64,000 bases of DNA from Enteractinococcus fodinae (GTDB lineage: Bacteria; Actinomycetota; Actinomycetes; Actinomycetales; Micrococcaceae), in contig NZ_JAVDYJ010000001.1 in NCBI RefSeq assembly GCF_031458395.1, positions 1,922,001 through 1,986,000 on the forward strand, read 5' to 3'. Shown here piece by piece: positions 27,101 through 36,422 of this stretch (position 1 is the stretch's first letter; the number at the start of each line of letters is the position of its first letter). Under the pieces are notes generated by a model, which made no database searches, had not been told where the DNA came from, and was given only the letters and a program-made list of their open reading frames with translations. Both the position numbers and the translations under genes were made by a program.

Positions 27101-28912
27101 GTGCACGTCGCTACACCAGAAATTCAACGCCTCGACCCCGACTCAAACCTCACCGATCTGGTGGTCGAACGCCTCGGTGCCAATCCTGCACAAGTCGTCT
27201 ACGCCGTCCAAAACACCACCGACCTTGACAACCTAAGCTGGTCGGAAGTCACGGCGTTCGAATTCTTGGCTCAGGTGCGCAAAGTCGCCGCCGGGCTGAT
27301 CGCCTCGGGCGTCAAACCCGGCGACCTGATCGCGGTCATGTCGGGGACCAGTTATCAGTGGGCGCTGGTGGATCAGGCCATTTGGTTTGCCGGTGGCATT
27401 TCCGTGCCCGTCTATGAGACCTCCTCGCCCTCCCAGGTTGCCCATATTCTCGCCGATTCCGGGGCCGCCAAAATCTTCGTCGCCGGAGACGCCCCATCGC
27501 GGGCGGTCGCCCGGGCCATCGAAGACTACGACCTGCACGACATCGAACAATTTCAGCTGACCGATGACGGCTTGGCCGCGCTCGGTCAACTGGGTGCCGA
27601 CGTGTCGCATGACCAGATCGAAGCCGCCCGCAGTGTGGCCACGATGGACACTACGGCCACGATCGTCTATACCTCTGGCACGACCGGCACCCCCAAAGGG
27701 GCCCGCATTTCGCACAGTAACCTGGCCGACGGGGCGGTCAATATTGTTCCCTGGGCTCGTGAGATTGTGCTGGATCGTCCCAATCCACGACTGTTGATGT
27801 TCCTGCCGCTGGCTCACATCCTGGCTCGGGCCGTGCAGTACTTCGCCCTGGTCGCGGGCATCCAAGTCGCCCACACCGCAGATACCAGCAACGTCACCAA
27901 ACTCATGGGTGCTTATCAGCCCACGTGGCTGCTGGTCGTACCGCGGGTTCTGGAGAAAGCCTATAACGCGATTCTGACGCAGATCGAAGATGCCACCGGG
28001 TTTCGCAAGACCCTGCTCACCGATGCGGTCGAGGTTGCTGAAGAGTGGTCGCGGGCCCGCCAGACCGGCGAAATGCCGGTGGGCTTGCGCGTCAAACACG
28101 CCCTCTATGACCGCATCGTGTACGCGAAAATTCGAGGGGTTTTCGGTGGCCAGGCGCGTGCCGCGATCTCCGGTGCCGGGCCGCTGAATGAAAAACTCGC
28201 CCACCTGTTCACCGGGATGGGTCTGGAGATTTATGAAGGCTACGGGCTGACCGAATCCACCGCCCCGGCCACCGTGAACGTGCCGGATAATGTCCGGCTC
28301 GGCTCGGTCGGCAAGCTCGTGCCCGGCATGGAAGCCAAAGTCTCTGCATCGGGCGAGCTGCTGTTGCGCGGGTTGGTCGTGTCCCCCGGCTATCTTTCTG
28401 CCGAAGAAAACGCCAAATCCTTCGACGACGAGGGCTGGTTCGCCACCGGTGACCTGGCCAAAATCGACGACGCGGGTTTCATTTACATCACCGGCCGGAC
28501 CAAAGACCTATTGGTCACCGCCGGCGGCAAAAACGTCTCCCCCGGCCCGCTGGAAGAGACCATCTCGACGTGTCCAATCGTCGGGCACGCCGTCGTCGTC
28601 GGGGATAACAAACCATTCGTTGGGGTACTGATTTCGCTGGACACCGAGCAGCTCGAACAGTGGGCCGCCCGGCGCGGCAAGGCCGGGCTCACGGTCGAAC
28701 AGGCCCGGACCGATGAAGATGTCCACGCCGAAATCCAGCACTACATTGATCTGGCCAACCAAAGCGTGTCGCAGGCCGAATCCGTCCGCAAGATGGCGAT
28801 CCTGCCGACTGAACTGTCGCAAGAAACTGGACACGTCACCCCGTCGGAGAAGTTGCGCCGCGAAGCGGTCATCAACGACTTCGACGAGGCGATGGCCGAA
28901 CTCTACGGCTGA
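27101..28912 (+). CDS. long-chain acyl-CoA synthetase (FadD15-like)
   Basis: This is an AMP-forming ligase that activates fatty acids with CoA. The 603-residue protein has IVYTSGTTGTPKGARISH, FLPLAHILARAVQYF, the Y-G-L-T-E motif in IYEGYGLTESTAP, GWFATGDLAKIDD and GRTKDLLVTAGGKNVSP. It starts with GTG 27101; TAGACT at 27057-27062 is a plausible -10 with a short leader. The substrate chain length is not readable. Its last 10 bases overlap the convergent TIGR01906 gene. Confidence 0.92.
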   Translation: MHVATPEIQRLDPDSNLTDLVVERLGANPAQVVYAVQNTTDLDNLSWSEVTAFEFLAQVRKVAAGLIASGVKPGDLIAVMSGTSYQWALVDQAIWFAGGISVPVYETSSPSQVAHILADSGAAKIFVAGDAPSRAVARAIEDYDLHDIEQFQLTDDGLAALGQLGADVSHDQIEAARSVATMDTTATIVYTSGTTGTPKGARISHSNLADGAVNIVPWAREIVLDRPNPRLLMFLPLAHILARAVQYFALVAGIQVAHTADTSNVTKLMGAYQPTWLLVVPRVLEKAYNAILTQIEDATGFRKTLLTDAVEVAEEWSRARQTGEMPVGLRVKHALYDRIVYAKIRGVFGGQARAAISGAGPLNEKLAHLFTGMGLEIYEGYGLTESTAPATVNVPDNVRLGSVGKLVPGMEAKVSASGELLLRGLVVSPGYLSAEENAKSFDDEGWFATGDLAKIDDAGFIYITGRTKDLLVTAGGKNVSPGPLEETISTCPIVGHAVVVGDNKPFVGVLISLDTEQLEQWAARRGKAGLTVEQARTDEDVHAEIQHYIDLANQSVSQAESVRKMAILPTELSQETGHVTPSEKLRREAVINDFDEAMAELYG

Positions 28913-30021
28913 GTGCGCGCGGCCGAACCGTCGCCCAGCACCTGGGATTCCAGGAACCGCTGCGCCTGCTCATTGCGGTAGCGCCGTCGACCGGTCGGGG
29001 CTGTCAGCAGCATCGTAATGATCATGATGGCCAGTGTGATGCCAGCAATCCAGGCCGCCGCATCGATCCAGAACTGGCCCGGGTAGAGCCGGATCAGTGA
29101 ATCGGTTTGATAAAACGTCCAGGTGCCATCGGCGAAGAAAACCTGATGGAAGCCCGCAAAGAACGCCTCCCAGCCAAAGACCGCAACGATGGCCAGCAGG
29201 GTCAGGGCGATGGTGAACCACAGAGCCCCGGCAAACAGGGCGCGGGCGATGGCCCCTTTGCGCATCCGGTACAACAAGACAATTAACACCAGACAGATCA
29301 CCGCGGCGATCAGCCCGCCGATCATGGTGCCCCACATGACCTGTTTGACGTCAACCATGTGGGCGACTTCCGCGTCGGTGAAGACCGGGTTGCCGTTGGC
29401 AAAGCGCAGATCTGCCAGGTAGGCCGGTGGCGCCAGGTTGAATAAGTAGTCCAGGCCATACGACCCCAGGGTCAGCCGCTGTTCGGTATCCATGCCGTAG
29501 AGATCGGGTGGGAATCCGGGCCGGTGGTATTCAAACCACAGAAACACCGGGGAGGCCACCAGTCGGATGACCGCGATGAGTATGACCAGCGGCGCCAGGA
29601 TGGCCAAGACGACCTGCATCACTCTAGCTGCTGCGGGCGAACCGACCACGGCTCGCTCGCGTGCCTTTGCCCGGGCGGCAGCGGCGTCTTCGAAGGAATC
29701 TTCTAACGGTTCGGTGGGTAATGCGTTGGGCGATGGGGTCGCGCCTGGGGCGGTACCCGGTGTGGTTGCGGTTGAACCGGCAGCGACCGGCTGTGGCGTG
29801 ACGAGGTCGTCGATGGATGGCCTGGACTTGGCGGTGGATCCGGTGTGCAGGGCCTCGCCTTCGGGATCGATCCGACGGCGCGGACGGCGTGGTGCAGCGG
29901 CCGGTGCTGTATCCGGTTCTGTGGCCCGGATTGGCACGGTCGGATCCGGGGTGGGATCCTGTTGTGCGGTTGGCTTCTCGGACTCGGCTGGCTCGTCGGG
30001 CTGCCAAGACTGCTTCGACAT
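28903..30021 (-). CDS. TIGR01906/DUF1461 family integral membrane protein
   Basis: This 372-residue protein has a long polar, proline-rich N-terminus (about 1-125) and then five or so helices. The extracytoplasmic region carries the family pattern RPGFPPDLYGM, then HMVDVK and RLYPGQFWIDAA. The function is unknown. ATG 30021 is preceded by AAAGGTGG; the GTG at 30030 is less well placed. The N-terminal extension is unusual in length. Confidence 0.8.
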   Translation of the reverse strand: MSKQSWQPDEPAESEKPTAQQDPTPDPTVPIRATEPDTAPAAAPRRPRRRIDPEGEALHTGSTAKSRPSIDDLVTPQPVAAGSTATTPGTAPGATPSPNALPTEPLEDSFEDAAAARAKARERAVVGSPAAARVMQVVLAILAPLVILIAVIRLVASPVFLWFEYHRPGFPPDLYGMDTEQRLTLGSYGLDYLFNLAPPAYLADLRFANGNPVFTDAEVAHMVDVKQVMWGTMIGGLIAAVICLVLIVLLYRMRKGAIARALFAGALWFTIALTLLAIVAVFGWEAFFAGFHQVFFADGTWTFYQTDSLIRLYPGQFWIDAAAWIAGITLAIMIITMLLTAPTGRRRYRNEQAQRFLESQVLGDGSAARTQP

Positions 30022-30107
30022 AGTGCCCACCTTTCACTCACGGTTTATGGTCAGCCTACGACGCGGTACGTCCATCGTGGAGTGTGGCACACCGGAGACC
30101 AGCGGAT

Positions 30108-31100
30108 CTACCCGGTGATCGTCTGGCGTCCCCCGTCATAGTCGGCCAGATCGGCGTCAGCGTTGGCGCGGGCGGCTCGCGACCCGAAGATCCAGGTGTA
30201 GGCCCAGTACCCGGCCAGCACAAGCGCACCGATGGTAATCTTCGCCCAGGTCGGCAGACCAGATGGGGTGACGAGTCCTTCGACGAGCCCAGAAATGAGC
30301 AGCACACCGACCAGCCCCACACCCACCAGGATCAACTGACGCCCCCAATAGGCCAGTGACTGCAGGCGCGTCATCCGGCCCGGTGCCACCCAGGCCCAAA
30401 ACACCCGCAGCCCGGCGGCCCCGGCGATGAAGATGGCGGTTAGCTCCATCAGCCCGTGGGGCAGGATGAAGGCGAAAAACGTGTCGAGTTCGTCGTAGCG
30501 ATGCATCAGTGCTGCAGAAATACCCAACCCCTGAGCGTTGACCCACAGCACGTAGGGGACGAAAAATCCGGTGATGCCAAAAGCCACTTCTTGCAGGGCG
30601 ATCCAGGCATTATTGACCCACACCAGCGTGGTGAACGAGGCAGCTGGGTTCTCGGAGTAGTAATCGGTGAAGTCTTCCTCGACGTAGGCTCGTTGGGCTT
30701 CTTCGGTTAACATCGCATCGAACATCTGCGGGTTGTTGCCGTACCAGAAACCATATGCCAACGCCACGGCCACAAACGCGGCGCCCAGCACCATGGTCAG
30801 CCACCGGATGCGGTACAAGGCATAGGGCAGCTTCACGGCAAAGAAGGTTTTCACGTCGGCGGTCCGCGACCCGGTGGCCGAGGTGAGGCGGGCCCGGGCT
30901 CGGGCAATAATCAGCGACAACCGGTTGGCATAGGGCCCGTCCGGATCTTGAGCCTGAACGAATGACAACTGGGTGGACGCCCGGCTGTACAGCTCCACCA
31001 GCTCGTCAATTTCAGGGGCAGACAGCCCGGATCGGCGCGCTAAGGTGTCGAGTCTGCGCCAATCGACGCGGTGCGTTTCGGCGTATGCTTCCAAGTCCAC
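30108..31100 (-). CDS. stage II sporulation protein M-like membrane protein
   Basis: This is a 330-residue DUF95/SpoIIM-family protein. A cytoplasmic N-terminal part with DWRRLDTLARR and LVELYSRASTQLSF precedes about six helices, the usual actinobacterial form. The organism is not expected to sporulate; here the family occurs near RDD proteins and its function is unknown. GTG 31100 is chosen because family members begin at this DLEAY-type motif and a TAGTGT -10 lies 7 nt before it; ATG 31193 would add 31 atypical residues. Confidence 0.85.
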   Translation of the reverse strand: MDLEAYAETHRVDWRRLDTLARRSGLSAPEIDELVELYSRASTQLSFVQAQDPDGPYANRLSLIIARARARLTSATGSRTADVKTFFAVKLPYALYRIRWLTMVLGAAFVAVALAYGFWYGNNPQMFDAMLTEEAQRAYVEEDFTDYYSENPAASFTTLVWVNNAWIALQEVAFGITGFFVPYVLWVNAQGLGISAALMHRYDELDTFFAFILPHGLMELTAIFIAGAAGLRVFWAWVAPGRMTRLQSLAYWGRQLILVGVGLVGVLLISGLVEGLVTPSGLPTWAKITIGALVLAGYWAYTWIFGSRAARANADADLADYDGGRQTITG

Positions 31101-31107
31101 ACCGCCT

Positions 31108-31113
31108 ACACTA
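31108..31113 (-). promoter_or_regulatory. -10 hexamer of a leaderless spoIIM-like promoter
   Basis: TAGTGT on the minus strand ends 7 nt before GTG 31100. There is no Shine-Dalgarno at a usable distance. Confidence 0.5.
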
Positions 31114-31207
31114 CTAGGGTGAGTCGGCGGACATTCAGCCGGTGACTCATGACGTAGGTTTAGACTGGAACCTAGCCTTTTGATACCGGACATGACAAGG
31201 ATGCAGC

Positions 31208-32002
31208 ATGCGGGAACACACCATCACCGGTGAAGCTGTGGTGTTGAATCTTCGGGCTGCAAACTTTATGCCCCGGTTAGCCGCAGCCGTCCTTGATGCG
31301 GTGGTGTACTTTGTGGGCTGGCTCGTTCTCATGATGCTCGTCGGTCAGTTCACCGCGATCTTTGCCGTCGATGCCGCAGCCGGCCAAGCCGTCGTCATCA
31401 TTGCGATGGTCACCCTGATATTTGTCATCCCGCTGTTGGTCGAAGGGCTCTCCAAGGGACGTTCGTTGGGCAAGCTGATTTTCGGGTTGCGCGTCGTGCG
31501 TGATGATGGCGGCACCATCCGTTGGCGCCACGCGTTGACGCGGTGTCTCGTCGGAGTCTTTGAATTGTGGATGACCGCCGGCTCGGTGGCCATTATTGCG
31601 TCATTATTCAACCGGCAGTCCAAACGCCTGGGCGATATGATGGCCGGAACGTTTGTCATTGTGGCTCGAGCGCCTCGGATGCCCGCTCCCCTACCGGCCG
31701 TCCCACCCGCGTTACAAAACTGGGCCCAAACTGCCGATCTGGGGCGCGTCCCCGCAGGGCTGGCACATCAAATTAATTCGCTGATCCGCAATGCGCCGAC
31801 GATGGACCCTGGCGCGCTGGCTCATCTGTCGAACCAGTTGTACGTTGCGGTGCTGCCGTACGTTACTCCTGGTCCCCCACAGGGTATTGACCCATTTACT
31901 TTTCTTGTGGGTGTCATGGCAGAACGTAGAAATCGGGATTATCAGGTCCTCGCGAAACGACGTGAGCGTCGACAACGCGATGCTGAATACCTCTTGAAAT
32001 AA
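31208..32002 (+). CDS. RDD family membrane protein
   Basis: This 264-residue protein starts with the RDD-domain pattern PRLAAAVLDAVVYF, followed by the SKGRSLGKLIFGLRVVRDDG segment and further helices to about residue 150. The C-terminal 110 residues are soluble and end in an Arg-rich stretch. Function of RDD proteins is mostly unknown; some affect ion or solute transport. ATG 31208 follows AAGGATG. It is divergent from the SpoIIM-like gene, a pairing common in actinobacteria. Confidence 0.87.
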   Translation: MREHTITGEAVVLNLRAANFMPRLAAAVLDAVVYFVGWLVLMMLVGQFTAIFAVDAAAGQAVVIIAMVTLIFVIPLLVEGLSKGRSLGKLIFGLRVVRDDGGTIRWRHALTRCLVGVFELWMTAGSVAIIASLFNRQSKRLGDMMAGTFVIVARAPRMPAPLPAVPPALQNWAQTADLGRVPAGLAHQINSLIRNAPTMDPGALAHLSNQLYVAVLPYVTPGPPQGIDPFTFLVGVMAERRNRDYQVLAKRRERRQRDAEYLLK

Positions 32003-32021
32003 CGAAACTCGTTGCTTACGC

Positions 32022-32056
32022 CCACTCCCGAGACGTGCGGGAGTGGATTTTCTTTT
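32022..32056 (+). terminator. intrinsic terminator after the RDD gene
   Basis: CCACTCCCG (32022-32030) and CGGGAGTGG (32038-32046) form a perfect 9-bp stem with a 7-nt loop, followed by ATTTTCTTTT. Confidence 0.9.
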
Positions 32057-32139
32057 GACGTCTTAGGGTCCCATTTCGGTTGCCGGACGAGGCGCTCGTA
32101 ATCGCTTCACATCGAACGCGCAACCCTGTCGCGGTCGAA

Positions 32140-32174
32140 TGTGGAAAAGTCGAAAATGTTTTTAGTTATCCACA
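32140..32174. other. two DnaA-box-like motifs
   Basis: TTATCCACA at 32166-32174 is a perfect DnaA box on the plus strand. TTTTCCACA on the minus strand at 32140-32148 fits the looser consensus. They lie 17 bp apart in AT-rich DNA. Two sites are too few to call an origin. Confidence 0.35.
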
Positions 32175-32264
32175 AAACTTATACCACACCCTTATCGTGT
32201 CCTACCCGTATGATATATACCGCCAAACACGACATTAAAACACGCTTTAAAACCATTAAAACTA

Positions 32265-32293
32265 TTGCGTACGTCACAGCCAGACGGTAAAAT
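32265..32293 (+). promoter_or_regulatory. predicted promoter of the HNH gene
   Basis: TTGCGT (32265-32270) and TAAAAT (32288-32293) are 17 bp apart. The leader to ATG 32393 would be about 93 nt. Confidence 0.5.
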
Positions 32294-32392
32294 GGGGGCA
32301 TACATCAACCCTTCCCCTTCCACTCTTTCTCCTTTTTCTCGTCGTTAATCACGAACTTCCTGCTGTTTGTTGCCTGTCGAAAGGACCCGTTG

Positions 32393-34324
32393 ATGGATAC
32401 CACCCAAATTTTGCCCAATATTGGCTCCCCGGTGTCCTCGCCAGCGTTTGACCCGGCAGCTGCCGATGACATGAGTGTGGGAGAAGCCGTCTACGCTGCA
32501 GCCTTCTTCGCCGACGTGGCCGCACAGCGGATGGCCGATCCGGCGGCCGCTTCAGAAATTGCTCGCTTTGTCACGGCTTCCGGGGAAGACTGGATGGGAT
32601 TCAAATCCGCTACGGTCACGCACCAGACCAACAACGATAGAGATGCTGAAGATCAAGGCGCAGCAGATGATCCCAACAGCGCACAGCAGCATGCGACGTC
32701 GCCGCACTCGATACCCGTAGCACCTGATAACTATTATGATTCGCTGCCTGGCATTGCGCATATGTTGCGACACCATCAGCGAGCGGCCGATGCGATCCTC
32801 ACACATTTCGCGGCCCATCTGGAACCCGCCATGAACGATCAGCAGGTAATGCTCGGTACTCCAGAAGGGGTCAAAGGTTATAAGAATGGGCAGGTGTACT
32901 TCCGGGAAGTGCTGAAACTCTCCACAGCTCAGACGACGAAGATTCATGATCGGGTCCCGTATGTCACCTGGGCCTCGGGCAAAAATCCCGCGTTGGCGGC
33001 CTATCAGCCCAATTTGCTCAAAGTCGCTGAATCCTTTGCCGAAGGCAAGATTTCCGGCGAAAACCTCGATCGGATTATCAGCATGGACAAAGATCTCACC
33101 AAGTACGTGCACAAAACCAAGGCCCTCCCCGGGATCAAACGCGACATCCTGCTGGCCTTTGAAGACGCTCTGGTCGATGCCGCCGAGACTCTGACTCCCG
33201 ATGAACTCTCCGAAGCCAAAACCCGATGGGCCAACAAAATCGCCCACGCGATCGACCCTGACGGGCCCCTGGTATCCGATGCGCTGCGCAAACAACCCGA
33301 CAACGCGCTTCGCACCCAGAACCTGGCCGATGGGTCCGGCAAAATTAGCATGCATGCCACCCCGGCGGTGTATGCGGCGTTTAAAAACTGGTCCCTGCAT
33401 CAGCTGAATTTCAATGGCACCCCGGTCGAGATCCCCCAAGAGGTCCTGGACCTGCTAGCCACCGACGACCAGGAAGCACCTGACCCGGCGGCAGCCGTCA
33501 ATGACCTCAACGACCTGACATCTAGCCCGGATCCGGATGCTCAAGCTGAAGACCCTCAGGGCGCCACCCTCTCAGCTGAAAAGACGGCGACTATCGACCC
33601 GCTCACCACCGGTCAGCGGTTAGCAGCCATTATCATTGGCATGTTTCAAAACTTGTTGACGATGGATCCCAAGGACCTCGGCGTCAAGAAAGCCCACGGG
33701 GCGTCGGCTCAGTTGATGATCGTCCAAGACATCCAGACAGCCTATGAAACCCTCGGAGTCGGTGCTCTCCCGGAGGCGGTGCGACGACCACCCCAAGCCG
33801 CCGGAGTGTTACCACCGATCATCACGCGTCCGAATCCCGATCACGAGCCGGTATGTTTGAATCCCGATCACACCCGGGGCCACTCCCCACCATCGTGGAC
33901 TCAGTTTATGTCGGAGGCCGTGAACATCGGCGCCATGCGCCCTGCTGACATTGCTCCATTAGCTTGTGACAGTAAACTCGTGGGCCAAATCTGGAACGGC
34001 CACCACGAAGTCCTCGCCCAATACCGCGCTCATCGGTTATTCACCCCGACCCAACGTCGAGCGATCCTAGCCCGAGACCGTGGCTGCCAAGCCCCCGGCT
34101 GCACCGTGCCAGCCGTCTACTGCCAAATCCACCACATCACCGAATGGCTCAACAACGGCACCACCAACGTCGATAACGCCATCACCCTGTGCGCCCACCA
34201 CCACGGGGCGGTGCATAACGGCAAATGGAAAATCCGCAAACACCACGGCACCACGTTCTTCCAACCAGCCCCCTGGTTAGACCCCACCCAACCCCTACTC
34301 CGGAACCTCTACTGGGCGTTTTAA
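32393..34324 (+). CDS. DUF222/HNH endonuclease domain protein
   Basis: This 643-residue protein belongs to the DUF222-HNH family (the 13E12 repeat proteins of mycobacteria), often present in several copies per actinobacterial genome. The long N-terminal DUF222 region runs to about residue 480. The C-terminal HNH nuclease motif is visible: CQAPGCTVPAVYCQIHHITEW, then NVDNAITLCAHHHGAVHNG. The two Cys and the His cluster are intact, so a metal-dependent nuclease is plausible, though the biological role is unknown. ATG 32393 has GAAAGGA about 8 nt upstream. It has its own promoter and terminator and no functional partner nearby. Confidence 0.9.
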   Translation: MDTTQILPNIGSPVSSPAFDPAAADDMSVGEAVYAAAFFADVAAQRMADPAAASEIARFVTASGEDWMGFKSATVTHQTNNDRDAEDQGAADDPNSAQQHATSPHSIPVAPDNYYDSLPGIAHMLRHHQRAADAILTHFAAHLEPAMNDQQVMLGTPEGVKGYKNGQVYFREVLKLSTAQTTKIHDRVPYVTWASGKNPALAAYQPNLLKVAESFAEGKISGENLDRIISMDKDLTKYVHKTKALPGIKRDILLAFEDALVDAAETLTPDELSEAKTRWANKIAHAIDPDGPLVSDALRKQPDNALRTQNLADGSGKISMHATPAVYAAFKNWSLHQLNFNGTPVEIPQEVLDLLATDDQEAPDPAAAVNDLNDLTSSPDPDAQAEDPQGATLSAEKTATIDPLTTGQRLAAIIIGMFQNLLTMDPKDLGVKKAHGASAQLMIVQDIQTAYETLGVGALPEAVRRPPQAAGVLPPIITRPNPDHEPVCLNPDHTRGHSPPSWTQFMSEAVNIGAMRPADIAPLACDSKLVGQIWNGHHEVLAQYRAHRLFTPTQRRAILARDRGCQAPGCTVPAVYCQIHHITEWLNNGTTNVDNAITLCAHHHGAVHNGKWKIRKHHGTTFFQPAPWLDPTQPLLRNLYWAF

Positions 34325-34331
34325 ACGCTAA

Positions 34332-34361
34332 TGGCCGCGATCCCATACAGAATCGCGGCCA
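34332..34361. terminator. bidirectional terminator between HNH gene and ahcY
   Basis: TGGCCGCGAT (34332-34341) and ATCGCGGCCA (34352-34361) form a perfect 10-bp stem with a 10-nt loop between convergent genes. Confidence 0.75.
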
Positions 34362-34374
34362 CTAGAAGCCAAGA

Positions 34375-35916
34375 TTAGTAGCGGTAGTCCTCTGGTTTGA
34401 ACGGACCTGCTACGTCCACACCCAAATATTCGGCCTGGGTCTTGGACAATTCGGTCAGCTTCACACCCAGAGCTTCCAAGTGCAACCGAGCAACCTGCTC
34501 GTCCAGAAGCTTCGGCAGAACGTGGACACCGATGTCATAGGTCTTACCGGTAATCGATCCGGCACCGCCCTCGGCATTGAATAATTCAATCTGGGCCATG
34601 ACCTGGTTCGTGAACGAAGCCGACATGACAAACGATGGGTGACCAGTAGCGTTGCCAAGGTTCAGTAGGCGACCTTCGGACAGCACGATGATCGAACGCT
34701 CGTTGTCAGTGCCCTTATCGAAGACCCACTCGTGAACCTGAGGTTTGATCTCGATTTTCTCGACACCCGGGATACGAGCCAGGCCGGCCATATCGATTTC
34801 GTTATCGAAGTGGCCGACGTTACCGACAATGGCCTTATCTTTCATTTGCAGCATGTGCTCGGCCATGATGATGTCACGACCGCCAGTGGTCGTGATAAAG
34901 ATGTCTGCGGTATCAACGACATCGTCAAGTGTCGCGACCTGATAGCCATCCATAGCAGCCTGTAACGCATTGATCGGATCGATCTCAGTGATGATCACAC
35001 GTGCGCCCTGACCACGGAATGCATCCGCCGCGCCCTTACCGACATCACCGTACCCAGCGACGACGGCGACCTTGCCACCAAGCAGCACATCGGTTGCGCG
35101 CATGATGCCGTCAGGCAGCGAGTGACGGATGCCGTACTTGTTATCAAATTTCGACTTCGTAACCGCGTCGTTGACGTTGATCGCCGGGAACAATAACTCA
35201 CCGGACTGGAACATCTGGTTGAGCCGCAGCACACCGGTCGTGGTCTCTTCGGTCACCCCACGGAGGTTTTTGGAAATACGGGTCCAACGCTGGCTGTCAG
35301 CTTCCAGAGACTTGCGCAGGGTTTCCAGAATGACTTTGTATTCGTCTGGATCGTCTTCACTTGCGGCCGGCACCATGCCGACGCCTTCAAATTCGACACC
35401 CTTGTGGACCAACATCGTGGCGTCGCCACCGTCGTCGAGAATCATATTCGCGCCAAAGCTTGGATCCTCTTGGGCTCCGGGCCACAGGAAAATCTGCTCG
35501 GCGGCCCACCAGTATTCTTCCAGAGACTCGTTCTTCCAGGCGAAGACCGGGACACCGTTTGGTTTTTCGGCGGTGCCGTCACCAACGACGATGGCCGCAG
35601 CGGCCTCATCTTGGGTGGAAAAAATATTGCACGATGCCCAGCGCACTTCAGCGCCCAGGGCAGTCAGGGTTTCAATGAGCACCGCGGTCTGCACGGTCAT
35701 GTGCAGCGAACCGGCAATCCGAGCGCCTTTGAGCGGCTGCGACTCACCGTACTGTTCGCGCAGTGCCATCAGGCCTGGCATTTCGTGTTCGGCAAGTCGG
35801 ATCTGATGGCGGCCGGCTTCATGCAGGTTGATGTCGCGAATTGCGAAATCGAAGGCGGCCCCTGGGACGGTCTCTTGATTCGAAAAAGCCGAGTCAACGG
35901 CAGGCGTAGTAGTCAT
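34375..35916 (-). CDS. ahcY: S-adenosylhomocysteinase
   Basis: The enzyme splits S-adenosylhomocysteine into adenosine and homocysteine, relieving product inhibition of methyltransferases. The 513-residue protein has [16 protein letters not shown], the NAD-binding [20 protein letters not shown] and the C-terminal lysine/tyrosine motif FKPEDYRY. The insert near residues 140-180 is typical of the long bacterial form. ATG 35916 has no ribosome site; a TAGGGT hexamer lies 8 nt upstream, so the message is leaderless or nearly so. Confidence 0.96.
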   Translation of the reverse strand: MTTTPAVDSAFSNQETVPGAAFDFAIRDINLHEAGRHQIRLAEHEMPGLMALREQYGESQPLKGARIAGSLHMTVQTAVLIETLTALGAEVRWASCNIFSTQDEAAAAIVVGDGTAEKPNGVPVFAWKNESLEEYWWAAEQIFLWPGAQEDPSFGANMILDDGGDATMLVHKGVEFEGVGMVPAASEDDPDEYKVILETLRKSLEADSQRWTRISKNLRGVTEETTTGVLRLNQMFQSGELLFPAINVNDAVTKSKFDNKYGIRHSLPDGIMRATDVLLGGKVAVVAGYGDVGKGAADAFRGQGARVIITEIDPINALQAAMDGYQVATLDDVVDTADIFITTTGGRDIIMAEHMLQMKDKAIVGNVGHFDNEIDMAGLARIPGVEKIEIKPQVHEWVFDKGTDNERSIIVLSEGRLLNLGNATGHPSFVMSASFTNQVMAQIELFNAEGGAGSITGKTYDIGVHVLPKLLDEQVARLHLEALGVKLTELSKTQAEYLGVDVAGPFKPEDYRY

Positions 35917-35924
35917 GGTGCTTA

Positions 35925-35930
35925 ACCCTA
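35925..35930 (-). promoter_or_regulatory. -10 hexamer of a near-leaderless ahcY promoter
   Basis: TAGGGT on the minus strand ends 8 nt before ATG 35916. No room remains for an SAH riboswitch. Confidence 0.45.
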
Positions 35931-35991
35931 CTTGGTCAAGCGCTCGGCGCGGTCAGCGATGCAACGCGGGGTCACAAAGTTCAGCCAGAAT

Positions 35992-36372
35992 TTACTCGCC
36001 ACGCACCAGACGCAAAATGCCGGGCTTGTCAGCCATCGGGGTTGGCCGAGTCGGCGCGACGGAACGATCCACCGGATGGACGGTCCCGGAGCTGGCGTCA
36101 GCGGGCTCGGGAGTCTCATCGTCGGCGTTGACCGCGTTGGCGACGGCTAACAGGTCATCGTCGTCGGTGAGGTGCTCGGTGAGTTGGAGAAATTCCCAAC
36201 CAATCGGGGCGGTGAATTGTTGAGCGTGTTTGGCGCATAAATCATGCGCGTGCGGTTCGGCGCGCTGGGACATCGGGCCCAAGACTACGGTCGATTCAGC
36301 GTAGTTAAACGTCAGCGTTGCTGCAGCTGAATTGGAGCAAGCGGTCTTGGTGCACAGTCGTTGAGTTCCCAC
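35992..36372 (-). CDS. DUF3499 family protein
   Basis: This small actinobacterial protein (126 residues from GTG 36372) begins GTQRLCTKTACSNSAAATLTF and has a second Cys-His patch, HDLCAKHAQQF; the four Cys could bind a metal. It ends in an acidic, proline-rich tail with a basic last segment. The function is unknown. The frame stays open to 36492, but the family begins at the RLC motif and a TAGAGT -10 lies 8 nt before the GTG. It is divergent from the metallopeptidase-family gene, a conserved pairing. Confidence 0.85.
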   Translation of the reverse strand: MGTQRLCTKTACSNSAAATLTFNYAESTVVLGPMSQRAEPHAHDLCAKHAQQFTAPIGWEFLQLTEHLTDDDDLLAVANAVNADDETPEPADASSGTVHPVDRSVAPTRPTPMADKPGILRLVRGE

Positions 36373-36380
36373 AACAGCTG

Positions 36381-36416
36381 ACTCTAGCGTACAGGGGGTA
36401 TTCAGGTTGTTAGGGT
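36381..36416. promoter_or_regulatory. overlapping divergent leaderless promoters, DUF3499 (-) and metallopeptidase gene (+)
   Basis: TAGAGT on the minus strand (36381-36386) ends 8 nt before the DUF3499 GTG, and TAGGGT on the plus strand (36411-36416) ends 6 nt before GTG 36423. Only 50 bp separate the two start codons. Confidence 0.5.
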
Positions 36417-36422
36417 TGGGGT

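Larger units (their letters stand above)
32003..32392. other. AT-rich intergenic region before the HNH gene
   Basis: These 390 bp hold the terminator of the RDD gene, then a markedly AT-rich segment (about 32140-32300) with two DnaA-box-like motifs and a predicted promoter, then a pyrimidine-rich leader. No gene is visible. Confidence 0.6.

Noticed and set aside
27233-28204. 323-codon antisense ORF within fadD
   Set aside because: Antisense shadow of a well-supported gene; low-complexity composition and no ribosome site or family motif.
32552-33439. 295-codon antisense ORF within the HNH gene
   Set aside because: Fully contained in the DUF222/HNH coding sequence with no independent evidence.
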